Assembly (NCBI RefSeq): GCF_050908995.1
Contig: NC_135126.1
Location: forward strand, 744,001-808,000
Direction of reading: 5' to 3'
From: Andrena cerasifolii
Lineage: Eukaryota; Arthropoda; Insecta; Hymenoptera; Andrenidae
DNA length: 64,000 bases
The notes below the pieces were generated by a model that was not told where the DNA came from, did not search any database, and worked only from the letters and a program-made list of their open reading frames with translations. Below, in pieces: positions 10,461 through 22,098 of the stretch. Within the stretch, counting starts at the first letter, position 1, and the number at the start of each line of letters is the position of its first letter. Made by a program: the position numbers and the translations under genes.

Positions 10461-11612
10461 TCCCGTCAAATCATTCAAAAATAGGCCAGTTTTAGGATTC
10501 TATTTAAAAAAAATAGGGGGAGTCCGGGAGACTTGACCATATGGGAGAGTTGAGCCGCTTCGAATATCTGTTTTAAATTTCGCGGTAGGCGGACGGTTGT
10601 CCGCTTTAGCTGTGAGTCAGGAAATCGTGTCTCTTCGTGTTCAAAGTGAAATACAAAGTAAAAGCTCAATTAAAGTGTATAAGATAATTATTGTAATGTC
10701 TAAAGTTTGTGGCTACTTATTATAAACTAAAGGAAATTGTTGTTTTTTTTTCATTTGTTCCCGAGGTACTAGAGTATGGTCAAATCTCCCCACATGGTGG
10801 ATCATATCTCCCAGCGCTCGGGGAGAGATGAGCCAAATCTCATTTTTGATAAAATTTAATTTAGTGCTTACATTTATTAACTTATTGAAATGATATAACC
10901 CTGAAATTATAGTCTGATAACAAGGCTTTACTTTGACATAAATATAAAATCGATGCATCTCATACCCTAGATTTCATGGACCTTCAAGTAAAACGTGGTT
11001 CAACTCTCCCGGACTCTCCCCAAATGTCATAGTGTTAAAAAATCTTCTTAGGCTGCAAAATAATTTTTTGCATATTTTGTCTAATACTGCTGTCAGTTGG
11101 TGGCTGTGACTATCCTAGCGATGCAAAAAATATTCCGCATCTGCGGAATTTATTACGCCTTGTAGAATTAATCTGAAATCAACAAACCAAGAAAATTCTT
11201 AAAGTTTCGAAGATTGTTCGTGGAATCATCTATGGTCGCAACAAAATATTGTAATCCCATGTTTTGTCACACGTTTGAACCACAATCTTAAAAGAATGTG
11301 TAATTTTACCCACGCAAATCTTTATAAAAGGAAGAAGATTGGACGAAAAGTTATGATCGCGGATAAACTTTAAGAATTTTCCTGGTTTGTTGATTTCACA
11401 TAATTCTACAAGGCGTTATAAATTTCCTATTTTTTCTGTATCACCAAGAAAGTTACAGCCACTAACAGACAACAATATTAGATGGAACATAAATTAAATT
11501 TATTATCTTCAACGATGTACAAATACAGCTCAAAAAGTTTTTTAACTCTATGACGTTTACTTTTTTTTAAAGTAGAATCCTAAGGATGACCTATTTTTGG
11601 AATGATTTGATG
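10461..11612. mobile_element. Foldback element interrupted by another MITE
   Basis: The left arm is split: 10461-10515 (TCAAATCATTCAAAAATAGG onward) and 11021 onward (GTCATAGTGTTAAAAAATC...). Joined, it is complementary to the right arm ending near 11612, and the pairing continues inward past CTTGTAGAATTA and CAACAAACCA to a centre near 11280. Without the insertion it is a near-complete palindrome of about 650 bp. It has no coding capacity. Outer limits are good to about 5 bp. The superfamily is unknown. Confidence 0.65.
10516..11020. mobile_element. GGGGAGAGTCC-type MITE inside the foldback element
   Basis: The left end GGGGGAGTCCGGGAGACTTG and the complement of the right end (GGGGAGAGTCCGGGAGAGTT) are inverted repeats. 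TA precedes the left end and AA, probably a mutated TA, follows the right. Related motifs (GGGAGAGTTGAGCC, CGGGGAGAGATGAGCC) recur inside. The TA site suggests Tc1/mariner/pogo mobilisation. Its boundaries are confirmed because removing it restores the host palindrome. Confidence 0.65.
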
Positions 11613-14600
11613 GGAGAGTACCCTTAACTATCTTTGTATGTGAGTAATAAGTTCTTTCGTGCAAATTTAGTATATTAGTTTGCCTCTTTCACTTTATTCT
11701 GACGAATAAAATGGCGATTCTTTTAAAGCTCCGAAATGTCTTTTCTGCAGATGTTGAATATTCTGTTTCCCTTTTCTCCCCTTCGTATCGGATTGATTGA
11801 TGAAATGCTGATATTTCGAAACTACCCGCTCTTGGAATTCGAGGCAATTTAGTATCGCGGAAGGAAATCATCGAAATTACTCTGGCGGAATTCCCCGGCA
11901 GACACGAACAAACTAACTCGCGACAGAGTGACACGTTCATCGTGAAAAAGTCATCGTTATTTGTCACGGGCGGCTGAGCGATTGCTCGTATGTGGAAAGT
12001 GCATGCCGCATTCCGGCAGACACTTGCACAGTCCCGAAGGTAAATAGGATGGGATGACAAAGTGTGCTTCTTGGCAGACGTGTTTACGCGCTTGGACATA
12101 ATGCAGAATATGCGGCCGCTGCTTTTATTGCGTGATAAGGGTTAAATTACTCTCGGGGTCATCCCTATCGCGTGATTCACGTTGAACTATTAACTGCTTT
12201 TCCCTTTTTTCTTTCCACCTTTAAGCTTTTATTTCAGAACGTGTCCCTTGTATATTTGTACAGAAGTGAGTTCTCGTTTTTTTTGTTCCTGAAAATATAG
12301 TCTTTGGCGAAAATATATATAATGTTATTTAACTTTCGGATGATTAGGCAAGGGCCGGAATAATCGCAAAACTGAGTTTCTCTCTGTAAAAAGAGGTTTC
12401 TTGATTTCATTATTTATGTTCTTATTTACAACTATTTACAAGGCTTACCTGTAAAAAGAGAGACGAAATTAAATGTCGATTATTCAATCTGTCCTTTCCC
12501 TAATTATAGTCTCTACTTTTTATAGTCTTTCAATTTGTGGAGTTTGCCCTTGCACGTGTTTACTATAGTCTAGTAAGTTTTACTAACCCCTTTACCAAAC
12601 GCGCCGTGAGTGCGCGGGATAATTTAAAAGGAAGTACCCTGTACTTTCTTCAGATATAATTTACTATCAACTTTTTAATCAGGCCAGCATATTTATCCAA
12701 AATTACTTGTAAAATGTACTAGGAACGTATTCACATTTCCATTGTATATAACGTATCATATTATATGTATATAACAGAAACAATTAATTGCATTCCCAAA
12801 TGATATACTCGGTGCCCAAAGCACACGCGATACTTATCAATTTAATTAGCAGAAAGTGGTTACAAAGTAAACAACCCTCCACAACGCATTCCGTAATGAG
12901 GAAATGAAATCGCGATATTGATTTGCCTCGATGAACTAGCATTCTGATTTGTTCCTTTATTACCAGTTTTCCCTGCGTCCATTGAATACATTGAGTAGCC
13001 AGCTCGAGCCAATATACACACGAAACACAAACCTGTATTAATCAAATTACGAGCTAAAATCAGAGTCATAATAAAAGAAACCACAAAAGCAATTCATATC
13101 TAAAACAAAACACTGCAGGTTCAGTAGTACAATCAATCAATCTTCAGACGAGTACACAAGCGCACGGAGCCCAAGGAACTAACAAGACACAAATCCACCA
13201 CGAACCCCCGCGAAAAGTATTTAAATCTCCCAGCCTGTTTTCAATTAATTTTCATCGCGACCCCAAACGATTATCGATCCCTCCACAGCCAAGGGCGCCG
13301 GTTACTACTGAGAGGGGGTTCCGCGAGCAAATTAACGAGTTCCCGAGAGCCGGAAGAATATTCTCGTGCGACACGTCGTCTAACGTTATTACAGCAATAT
13401 GCACACACCTATTACCCATAATGTTATAGCGCCGGCGAGGCACGAGCTGGCGAGATAGCATCTCCATCGAGCACTATCGTGTGTCTTTCGGGACTTCTGT
13501 CGTCGCCGAGACGCTCGGCCAGCTCCGCGGGGTAATGGCGTCATTTTATCGCGGGCAAATCAATTGTTAAGCGCGGGCCCGGTTAGCCGAATGCGACCCA
13601 GTTTGTAAGCGGCGGCGAAAATTACAGCGGCGAAACGAGTGCTCACTTTCCAGCGGGCAATTTCCATGACAAGTTGTAATCTTTCGGAGGCGTGCGACCG
13701 CGCGATAAGCCTAACCGACGACACAGGGAAGCGAACTTTACGATCAGAACCACCCCCGACCGTCGCCCCCCCCCCCCTCCCAGCAGCTGCTCTTTAACCA
13801 TAAAATATGTTACCATCAAATTGCTACCGCGAGATCCCTCGATAGAGTCGACCTGCCGGGCACCTTCTTTTCTCTTCCTTCGACGTGACCGCAGATATTT
13901 CAGTGTTTCTCGAAAATTGCACCGTGCCCGCTGCTCCTTATCCACGCGGGCATCGTAATTACACCTTCCAGCGATTCCAACCGCGATGGGATCGTCCAGC
14001 AAGTTTCAGCGCTTCGAAACTTTCGGACGCTTACGCATCATCGTTGATGCTGGGGTTCGTTGTGTTAATTAAAGGCGCGACAACCGATGGAAGGTTTCAG
14101 ATCGTTTGAATTAAGGCGATACTTCTCGGCGGTAGTTTCTGATTTAATTCGATGGCGATTTGGGTAGCCGAGTATCAGGGCCAGGGATCTACCGGCGATT
14201 GATCGCAAACGCGACGTTGGATAAAAAAAAGGGTGCTTTTATCTCGTTCATCTACGTTTAACGTAGATCACCTCGTTTAGATGAGTCGGCTACGGTGCAT
14301 GAAATGAATTACACGATTTTTCACGGAGATCTTTCCCGAGATACGCTCGAGCGATTAAACGACACAATGAGCAGGTGAGCAATAGGCTTCGTACTGTTTT
14401 AAGAAGTCTTCACAATGCGGGTGAAAATATTCGGAAGTGTGTATACGCGTATACCAAAACGCGAGATTAAATCGTTGGTAAAAATGATAGGCTGTGGGTA
14501 AGTTTACACGTGTAACCTACATCGAGACGTGACGGATGTAATTTACTACACGAGGAAGTATATCGTGAGTCACGCGAGTTCTATCTAAACGTGATCTATT

Positions 14601-14832
14601 TTTTCATTTAATTCGATGATAACAATAATGAAAACCTATTATCCCGTCGAGGGCATTTTCCGCTCAAGAAATCAATTTTTTTTTGCACATTTTCATCCTT
14701 GCGGGAGAAGAATGACCAGGTAAAGTTTTAGAACGAAATTCCTAACGGTACAGATTTTGCAGGCAGTTAAAGAGGGCCAAGAGTGCGACGGCCTTAAAAA
14801 TAGGTGCTTTTTGAAAATGGATTGTGGCGCTG
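11613..14832. other. Long unique stretch with a GC-rich block
   Basis: AT-rich to about 13080, then GC-rich to about 14400 with CpG-rich and TAATTA-containing segments, typical in look of conserved non-coding DNA. A poly-C run is at 13766-13778. Frames of up to 136 codons (11689-12099 minus) and 119 codons (13643-14002 minus) are open but show no domain I recognise. CAG|GTGAGC at 14371-14379 is an isolated donor-like site. Confidence 0.35.
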
Positions 14833-15909
14833 CACAGTGGTTCGGGTGTACTACATGCTAGCTGGGCAAAATTATTTTTTCGCGGTATTGGGTTTATATG
14901 GGGTTCAAATTGTATCACAGATTATTATTTCACCAAAAATATCAATAAAATAAAAATATGACTAATCCAGTAAAGGAAAAAGAACAAAACGACAGTACAT
15001 ATTGTACTTTAACTATATATTTAACATATTGTACTATAATTATCAGTTATAACATTATGATTATTCCTGTAATTTCTAAGTTTTCTATGGAAATTTAAAA
15101 AAAAATTCGAGCCACAGTTGACTCACCTAACATAAAATGGCTATTAAAACAGTATTTTACTATATGTTCCACGTCGTTCCACGCAACAAGGGTTGAATGT
15201 ACGGAAAGTAGAGACTTCTAGTTTTTTTTTTAATCACATGATCGATCTGCAAAAATTTGCAAAACTATGTTTTGTGAATTGTTTTCGAGTACGACGCTCG
15301 GCTGGAGGGATAGCACAGTTGTTATATTTCAGACTCTATACGTATTATAGATTAACTATAAGTGTGCCTTATAACTATTAATTTCTTGATAATTACATTA
15401 CATTACATTATAGAGTCTGAAATATAACAACTGTGCTACCTCTCCTGCCGAGCGTCGCACTCGAAAAAAATTCACAAAATATAGTTTTGCAAATTTTTGC
15501 AGATCGATCGTGTGATTCAAAAAAACTAGAAAGTCTATACTTTCCGTACATTCTACCCTTGTTGCTTGGAACGACGTGGAACATATAGTAAAACACTGTT
15601 TTAACAGCCATTTTATGTTAGGTGAGTGAACTGTGGCTCGAAATTTTTTTAAAACTCCACAGAAATCTCAGAAATTACAGGAATAAACATAACTTTGCAA
15701 CGGATAATTATAGTTAAAGTACAATACTGTCGTTTTGTTCTTTTTCCTTTATTGAATTAGTCGTATTTTTATTTTATTTATATTTTTAGTGAAATAATAA
15801 ACTGTGGTATGAATCAGTTTTGTTTCTAACAATTTGAACCCCATATAAACCCAATACAGCGAAAAAATAATTTTGTACAGCTAGCATGTAGTATGCTCGA
15901 ACTACTGTG
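14833..15909. mobile_element. Transib-type full-length palindrome
   Basis: The left end is CACAGTGGTTCGGG and the complement of the right end is CACAGTAGTTCGAG. CGCTG flanks both sides exactly (14828-14832, 15910-15914). A GC-rich 5-bp duplication with CACAGTG-like ends is the Transib signature; Transib is the transposon group related to RAG1, whose recombination signals use the heptamer CACAGTG. The two arms pair over nearly their whole length, more than 500 bp each, meeting at an ATTACATTACATT tract near 15395. The arms differ at many positions, so it is old and not an assembly mirror. No transposase is recognised; short mirror frames exist in both arms. Confidence 0.65.
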
Positions 15910-16553
15910 CGCTGGTATGATAGATAGAAAAGTGATTTTTCTTTCAATTAATAATAAATTTGTTGAACTAAAAGCAGAATCGATTTTTGTTTTAATCAAA
16001 TAAACACATTGAAAATAGGGCGCTCACGGGCAAGTCCCAGTTTAAAGTGGTTTAAAATGCGTTTCTAACTAAGCAAAATTATTTTTTTTAAATTCGGCTA
16101 TATCCTTAAAAAAATCAATTTCTCAATACCCTGTAGAAACCAGCAAAAGTTGTCCTTAAATTTTATTAATGTATTTATTAAAGTGGCAGAAAAACTAAAT
16201 ATTGCAGCACTTCTTAAAGGGTCTTCCTACTTCGACGGCCTGAAAAGGAGCGCAACATTTGGGATTTTTCTTAAGAGAAACCCTCAAATTATATTAATTG
16301 AAAACTTTATGCCTATATTTGTATGTATTTAGGCAACATTTTTTAAAAAATTTAATTAAAAACAATAGTACCTAAAACTTGAAAAGTGTCTTTCTCAAAA
16401 TGATGTTTTTCGAAATAATTAGCATAATATCTCATCATATTTAAGTTAGCATCATATTTAATGGTTTTGCTTTTAAAAATTCTCAAAATTCGCATCATTT
16501 TTCGTCCGTCAAGGCAGGAAGACCCCTTAATGCGTCGCGTTATTTTTAATCTA
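15910..16553. other. AT-rich spacer
   Basis: No repeat ends or coding signal recognised. Open frames at 16150-16332 and 16352-16633 are low-complexity translations of AT-rich DNA. Confidence 0.35.
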
Positions 16554-16766
16554 TATCTTAATATATAAAGCAGAAAGTGTTTGTGTGTTCGTATATCGCC
16601 CAAAAACTTTGGAACGGTAAACTCTGGAGTCACGAAATGCGTCTCAGCTCATTACGCCTAGCTAATCCAGATGAATGTGACTATTTTCACACAAAAAAAT
16701 TAATAAATAATTTTTTTCTATAAAATCAGAATCTAAATTTCGGATGAAGCCGAGTAGTAAAGCTAG
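16554..16766 (+). mobile_element. Helitron-like non-autonomous element, copy 2
   Basis: It starts TATCTTAATATATAAAGCAG and ends GAGTAGTAAAGCTAG before a T. The subterminal hairpin is intact here: TCGG-ATGAAG-CCGA, about 11 nt before the CTAG end. It aligns along its length with 3507-3727. No TIRs or target duplication. Confidence 0.62.
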
Positions 16767-17491
16767 TACATTATATGCATTTTTTTATTTTTTCTGAAAT
16801 ATTTATGCGTTTATATTTGTAAGTTTTCCATTAAACTAATTGAGTTTATAATCTGGAAATATTAACTTTTATCGAGAACACTTGTAGTTTTACTTACACA
16901 CAAAAACCGGCAAAAAATAATCATAAATAAGTAAAAAAACCTTACAAATAATAAACGAGTAAATACTATTAAAGTATTATACCTATGCGTACAAGAAACG
17001 CATATAAATACGGACAAAAATCATTTTGCTCAGCTGGAATTGCATTTTAAACAACTGTGCGTCACTAGACGAAAGAGCTCGCCACTGTAAAAAATGCAAT
17101 TCTTGACCGAATCTAAAAATTCAAACACGATTCTATTCGTAATTACACACGCCTACCTTCTATTGTGAATTTTTAAAACATTTCTCCGGACCTCTCGTTT
17201 AAATATATGACAATCATCCTCTAATTGTTTCTTAAGAATGAGAGAGCACAGCGCGATATCCCCACATAATTAATTAAGGAATTTCTTAGGTTTTTAGATT
17301 TTCGACGATTTTGTCTGAAATTATCATGGCGATAGTCCAGTCCTTTCCTTTTAACAACGATGCAGCATGCACTGCGGATCAAAAGAGTGGGCAAAAATGA
17401 AATAATTTTTTTATTTGTACTCTACACTTGTAGCGGAAAAAAGTCTAAAACTTTTAGATCCATACACTGTATAATTTTTTTCTAAAAAAAA
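16767..17491. other. AT-rich spacer
   Basis: Nothing recognised apart from simple AT-rich sequence. Confidence 0.35.
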
Positions 17492-18202
17492 TCTAGAGCC
17501 CCAGAAAATAGGTAATTTTTAGGAATTAATTCAAGGAAAACTACTATGTATAATTTAATGGGACTTTTTGCATTGTATTAAGGATGTCTTAAATTGTAGA
17601 AATATATTTATTGTTTTATAATTAATCATTGCAGATGGCACTGGGGAGTGATTAAACTCGATGCGTAAAAAAATTTATCCAAATTGGTGGGACCTGTATC
17701 TCCAAAAGTTATTATCCGATTCAACTGAAACTGTTGTTATTTTGAAGAATATACTACTGGCTAGGGGGAAACCAGAAAAATTACAAAAATGGCATTTTTT
17801 TAGAAAACAACGACACTTGAAATTTGAAATTACTTTTTCCCTATAGTTTTCATCCTATCAACGCCTATGAAAATTATAAATTTTCAATTTTTGTATTTTG
17901 TTCTGTATCCCCCTAACCAGAAATATATTCTTCAAAATAAAAAAAGTTTCAGTCGAATCGGATAATAACTTTTGGAGATACATGTCCCAACGTTTTGAGA
18001 ATTCTGTTTCGAGAAAAACGCATTTAAAGTTTTACGTGGGCACCGAGTGGCCGGTTGTTGCCATGCATTTGCCGCTACTCAAATGCCTATAACTTCGGGA
18101 ATTTTACAAATTTCAACAAATCCTTTTAAACACGTATTCCTAAAAGGTTGAACTTTCGAAAAATGAAATAAAAAACATCGATATTTAGACCGGAACCTCC
18201 TC
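17492..18202 (-). mobile_element. GGTTCCGGTCTA-family foldback element, copy 1 (inverted)
   Basis: Its right end TTTAGACCGGAACCTCCTC is followed by TTAA (18203-18206). The left end has lost the terminal GGGGAGGTTCCGG and starts at CTAGAGCCCC. The body is the reverse complement of 19979-20711, sharing CATGCATTTGCCGCTACTC and CGGATAATAACTTTTGGAG. The middle is itself an inverted repeat (17690-17730 against 17930-17985). No coding content. Confidence 0.6.
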
Positions 18203-18206
18203 TTAA

Positions 18207-18537
18207 ATAACAACGAACTCATGCATTCTCTAGACCAGCTACGAAAACGACAGAGTCCTCAGCTACAAAATTCCAAAATCACCCCCGGGAAATGCACCAG
18301 GCTCGATCGATATCGCCGAGAAATCGTCCACGCGATTATTACGAGAAGATTATCCAATTTCAGGGGTGGCACGGGGGCGTTCCGGCCCGTAGATATAAAT
18401 AGGCTAGGGGAAAAATTCATTTATCACTTCTGCAAGTCATCGATGGAAGGAAGAGGCATTAGGTGCTGCAACAGAGAGTGACGGGGAGAAAGAAACGAGT
18501 GGAGATAAGGAGGGGCGCAGAGGGAGAGGAGGAAGGA

Positions 18538-18569
<32 letters not shown>

Positions 18570-19974
18570 GGAGAGAGGAAGACAGTGAAGACTTTCCATT
18601 TTGTACGTGGCTGAGTGGCAGACGGAAGGAAAGAGACGAGCAGGGACGGAAGACAGAGAGGTATATACAGTCGGACAGAGACTTTTTACTTTTGATTTAT
18701 CGCGCCAACTTTTATTTCTCCGGGGAGATATTAAAACCCGTTGTCCCAACCATTTAACTCCGCCCAGCTGATTGATGATTGGGCCAGATAACGTGGCCAG
18801 TTCTTTCGATGCATCGAATCTATCGTCACGCGCGATTAGCGAGTCACCTGTGCTTCAGTGGACAGAGGTTCCTCTAAAACATATTTCGAATTCAGCGGCT
18901 CAAGCTGTATTACAAAGCCGATGCCAAATTCTCTCGCGGGGACTATTTAGGAATCCCTCAACAGCAACTCAGTTCATAGCTGCATCCATGTAAACTCGGA
19001 GCGACGAGCTGGTGTACGCGAAGATTCGTTTTCACCTTTGTCAGTTTGCATCCGAAGTGCCAATAAACAGGATGAATCCACGGGAACTTGCTAGCTCGTA
19101 GTAATCGCTGGAAATGAGATCGAAAGTTTCGGGTAGCTGGTGCTCAGTCAAATTTGAAGAGAGGAGAGGCAGAAAGCGGGAGGGGTAGAAGACAATTCAC
19201 TTCTGCAAAAGTTTACGCGCCACACGCGGCTATTTCGAAGTTCCGCCGAGGTAAGGTAAGTGAACTCGTTAAAATCTTAAGGCGCCTTAATTAGCCTAAT
19301 AGCATCATCCTTTTTCGTCGGTCCATCACCGACCCTCCCGCCCATCGCTCCATCCAATTTCTTCTTCTCGTTGCCTAGGACTTGGAAGCTGTTCAAATAT
19401 TTCCCGGTGTACTAATTCCAATTAGTGCATTTTGGCTGTAACAACCCAACCCCCCCTTCGCTGCTCCCCGCCCCGTCTTTCAGTCCACTCGAAAACGAGA
19501 GGCAAGAGTGCGGGGTGTTTTTCAGACAGTGGATGGAAAGTGCCAGACCGTGTAATAAAGTCAAATGTTACTTTATGCATGCTAAGTGAATAGAAATTGG
19601 AAATTACGTTGTGCTGTAATCAGCTAGAAGACTAGCGAAAGGTTACGTATTATGTGCACGGAGGGGGCAGCGAAAGAAGGGATTCCAATTTCGGCTGAAG
19701 AATTTAGGGCTCTCTTCTTCCATGTCCCGGGTTCCCTGACGGTTATTGAAATAAAATGGTAATTACTGTTCAATGTTGGGGGTAGTTGTTACATATTTCA
19801 GGTTTCTTACATGCATTACGTATCTTGATGTCCAGTTGCGTGTTGAAACTTAGTACACTTCCAGCTGTGAGTAATTAAATGTGACGGTGTTTCAAAGTAC
19901 CTGTGTCCCTTTATGGCTTCATGGCCATAACACATGTTAGTATAATAAAGGTAAAGAGTACAATGGTTGGCCAG
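18207..19974. other. Unique GC-richer DNA between two inverted repeat copies
   Basis: It contains a (GA)n microsatellite at about 18530-18582 and a donor-like GAG|GTAAGG|TAAGTG at 19253-19263. Frames at 18221-18993 are open but not recognised. It could include a 5' untranslated exon; that is only a possibility. Confidence 0.3.
18530..18582. repeat. (GA)n microsatellite
   Basis: Near-uninterrupted GA dinucleotides passing into GGGAGA units. Confidence 0.9.
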
Positions 19975-19978
19975 TTAA

Positions 19979-20711
19979 GGGGAGGTTCCGGTCTAAATGT
20001 CGATTTTTTTTTATTTCATTTTTCGAATGTTCGATCTTTTAGGAATACGTGTTTAAAAGGATTTGTTGAAATTCGTAAAATTCCCGAAGTTATAGGCATT
20101 TGAGTAGCGGCAAATGCATGGGTAACACCCGGCCACTCGGCGCGCGCGTAAAACTTTAAACGCGTTTTTCTCGAAACAGTGTTCTCAAAACGGTGGGCTC
20201 TGTATCTCCAAAAATTATTATCCGATTCGACTGAAACTTCTTTTATTTTGAAGAATATACTTCTGGCTAGGGGGGGGGGCTAGAAAAAATTACAAAAAAT
20301 TAAAAATTATAATTTTCAAAGGCGTTGAACGGACGAAAAATACAGGGAAATGGGATTTCAAACTTGAAGTGTCGTTATTTTCTAAAAAAAATGTCATTTC
20401 TTGTAATTTTTTCTAGCCCCCTCCCCTGCACAGAAGAATAATCTTCAAAATAAAAAAAGTTTCAGTCGAATCGGATAATAACTTTTGGAGATACAGATCC
20501 CACCGATTTGGATGATTTTTTTGACGCCTTGACTTTAACGACTTCACAGTGCCGTCTGCAATGATTAATTACAAAACAAAAAATACATTTCTATAACTTA
20601 AGACATCTTCAATGCAATGCAAAAAGTCCTATTAAGTTATATGCAGTAGTTTTCCTGTAATTAATTCCTAAATATCACCTATTTTTGGGGGCTCTAGACC
20701 GGAACCTCCCC
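19979..20711 (+). mobile_element. GGTTCCGGTCTA-family foldback element, copy 2
   Basis: The terminal inverted repeats GGGGAGGTTCCGGTCTA are perfect at both ends and flanked by TTAA on both sides (19975-19978, 20712-20715). Because TTAA is palindromic the duplication could equally be TA with ends AGGGGAGG. An internal inverted repeat (TCCAAAAATTATTATCCGAT against ATAACTTTTGGAG) makes it a foldback. Copy 1 lies 1.8 kb away in opposite orientation. Confidence 0.68.
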
Positions 20712-20898
20712 TTAAGCAGGAGTGTCACATAAATAGTGAATTATAAATGTGAATTTAGTAAATTTCAAATGAAAGTCAATATAAATAAGTTTGAAAAAAT
20801 CCTAATAATCTAAAAATAAATATAGTTTTTAAATAAAAATCAAGAATTTATAAAAAATATACAAAAAATGTGTTGACTACAAAGAAATATAGTTATTG

Positions 20899-22098
20899 GC
20901 ATGGTTATGACAGTAATTGTCCAATCGGTTCGACAGTGATTGGCCGCTATTTGACACATAATATAACCTAAAAGAAAATGTTATCTGATTTGATGATAGA
21001 AATAGGATTAAAATTATTCGATAAAAATGGATATATCTTATGTATGTATGTGTTTCGTAATACAGGAGGTGGACCGGGCGATGATTTAGAAAAAGCGGGA
21101 CTCATTCTAAATTGCATGGTAGATCGTGGCACCCCATATTTTTTGGAAGCTGTACGCTGTGACATTCCTTTTTGCACAACATCCATAGCTTGTATGATTT
21201 GTTCATCTGTATATTTTTTTCCCATTTTTATCACCTTTTTTTTTACTTTTGGTATTTTTTACTGTAGGGTAAGTCTGATCTACTAAAAAATTCAAAATTT
21301 CTACAATTTATCTACTAGGTAATCAGTTTAATTTTTAACTTCAACTTAATTAAATAAATTTAGTAATCAAGTTAAATTTCATTAATTAGATTTCATTTTT
21401 AATTCCAATTTAATTAAATAAATTTAATAATCAAATTGAATTTGAATACCTCAATTAAAATTCAAATCACAAGAAAATTAAAATATAACTATACAATGTA
21501 ACATACCTAATAGTACTTCTTCTTTTTATTTAATTGCACTATAATTATGTAAATGTTGAATCTTTTTTAATAATGGTCGTTTCAATACCGCTAATGAACA
21601 GGGGGCCAATAACTGTTTTACCGTTACCATGATTATAAAATAGTCGCTGGCCACCCGGCCAATTACTGCCATTCAATATTATTCATATGACAGCTGTTGG
21701 CCTCCGGTAATTTTCATAATATATGTATAATTTTAACAAATAAATAATTTTTTATAAAGTTTTAACCTTTATTTATCAATATATGAAGAATATGGGAGAT
21801 ATAAATATCATAAATACATTAAAATATTCGAAACCTTTCAACTGTACTCCTATGGTTTTTTTATTGAATCGCTGTAATTTTCAAGCTATAAAGTCGAGTC
21901 ATCCTCTCTGCTTTTCTATACAATCACAATATACACATAATGAGTGATGAAATATTGATTACATACTACGCAAGAAAGTACAAGGAATATGAATATGTTC
22001 ATTAAAAAAAGCATAACATTGGTATTTCTTTATATTTTTTCATTTCTCAAAATAGGGTCAATCACTGTCAGGTGGCCAACGACTGTAATCTTTACCCT
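20899..22098 (-). mobile_element. pogo-like DNA transposon deletion derivative with HTH fragment
   Basis: The left end region (GGTTATGACAGTAATTGTCC, then GACAGTGATTGGCC) resembles the complement of the right end (GATTACAGTCGTTGGCC, then TGACAGTGATTGACCC). A third cluster of CAGTAATTGGCC-type motifs sits at 21600-21710, so one element may be nested in another. The only recognisable coding piece is a pogo/pipsqueak-type helix-turn-helix on the minus strand near the left end. Exact termini are uncertain to about 10 bp. Confidence 0.6.
20968..21234 (-). pseudogene. pogo-family transposase N-terminal HTH fragment
   Basis: The 88-residue frame starts MIKMGKKYTDEQIIQAMDVV and continues KGMSQRTASKKYGVPRSTMQ. 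This is a pipsqueak/CENP-B-type helix-turn-helix (about residues 5-45), which binds the transposon ends in pogo and Tigger transposases. It then reads SSPGPPPVLRN before losing similarity at about residue 60. The normal protein goes on with a second DNA-binding domain and a DDE catalytic domain; both are missing here. The frame points away from the nearby left end, as in a gene truncated by internal deletion. It cannot transpose but the DNA-binding fold could be intact if expressed. Confidence 0.8.

Noticed and set aside
11689..12099. 136-codon minus-strand frame
   Set aside because: No motif recognised, no splice borders, and composition as in neighbouring non-coding DNA.
19253..19263. Donor-like GAG|GTAAGGTAAGTG
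   Set aside because: An isolated 9-mer match in unique DNA; such matches occur by chance and no exon frame precedes it.
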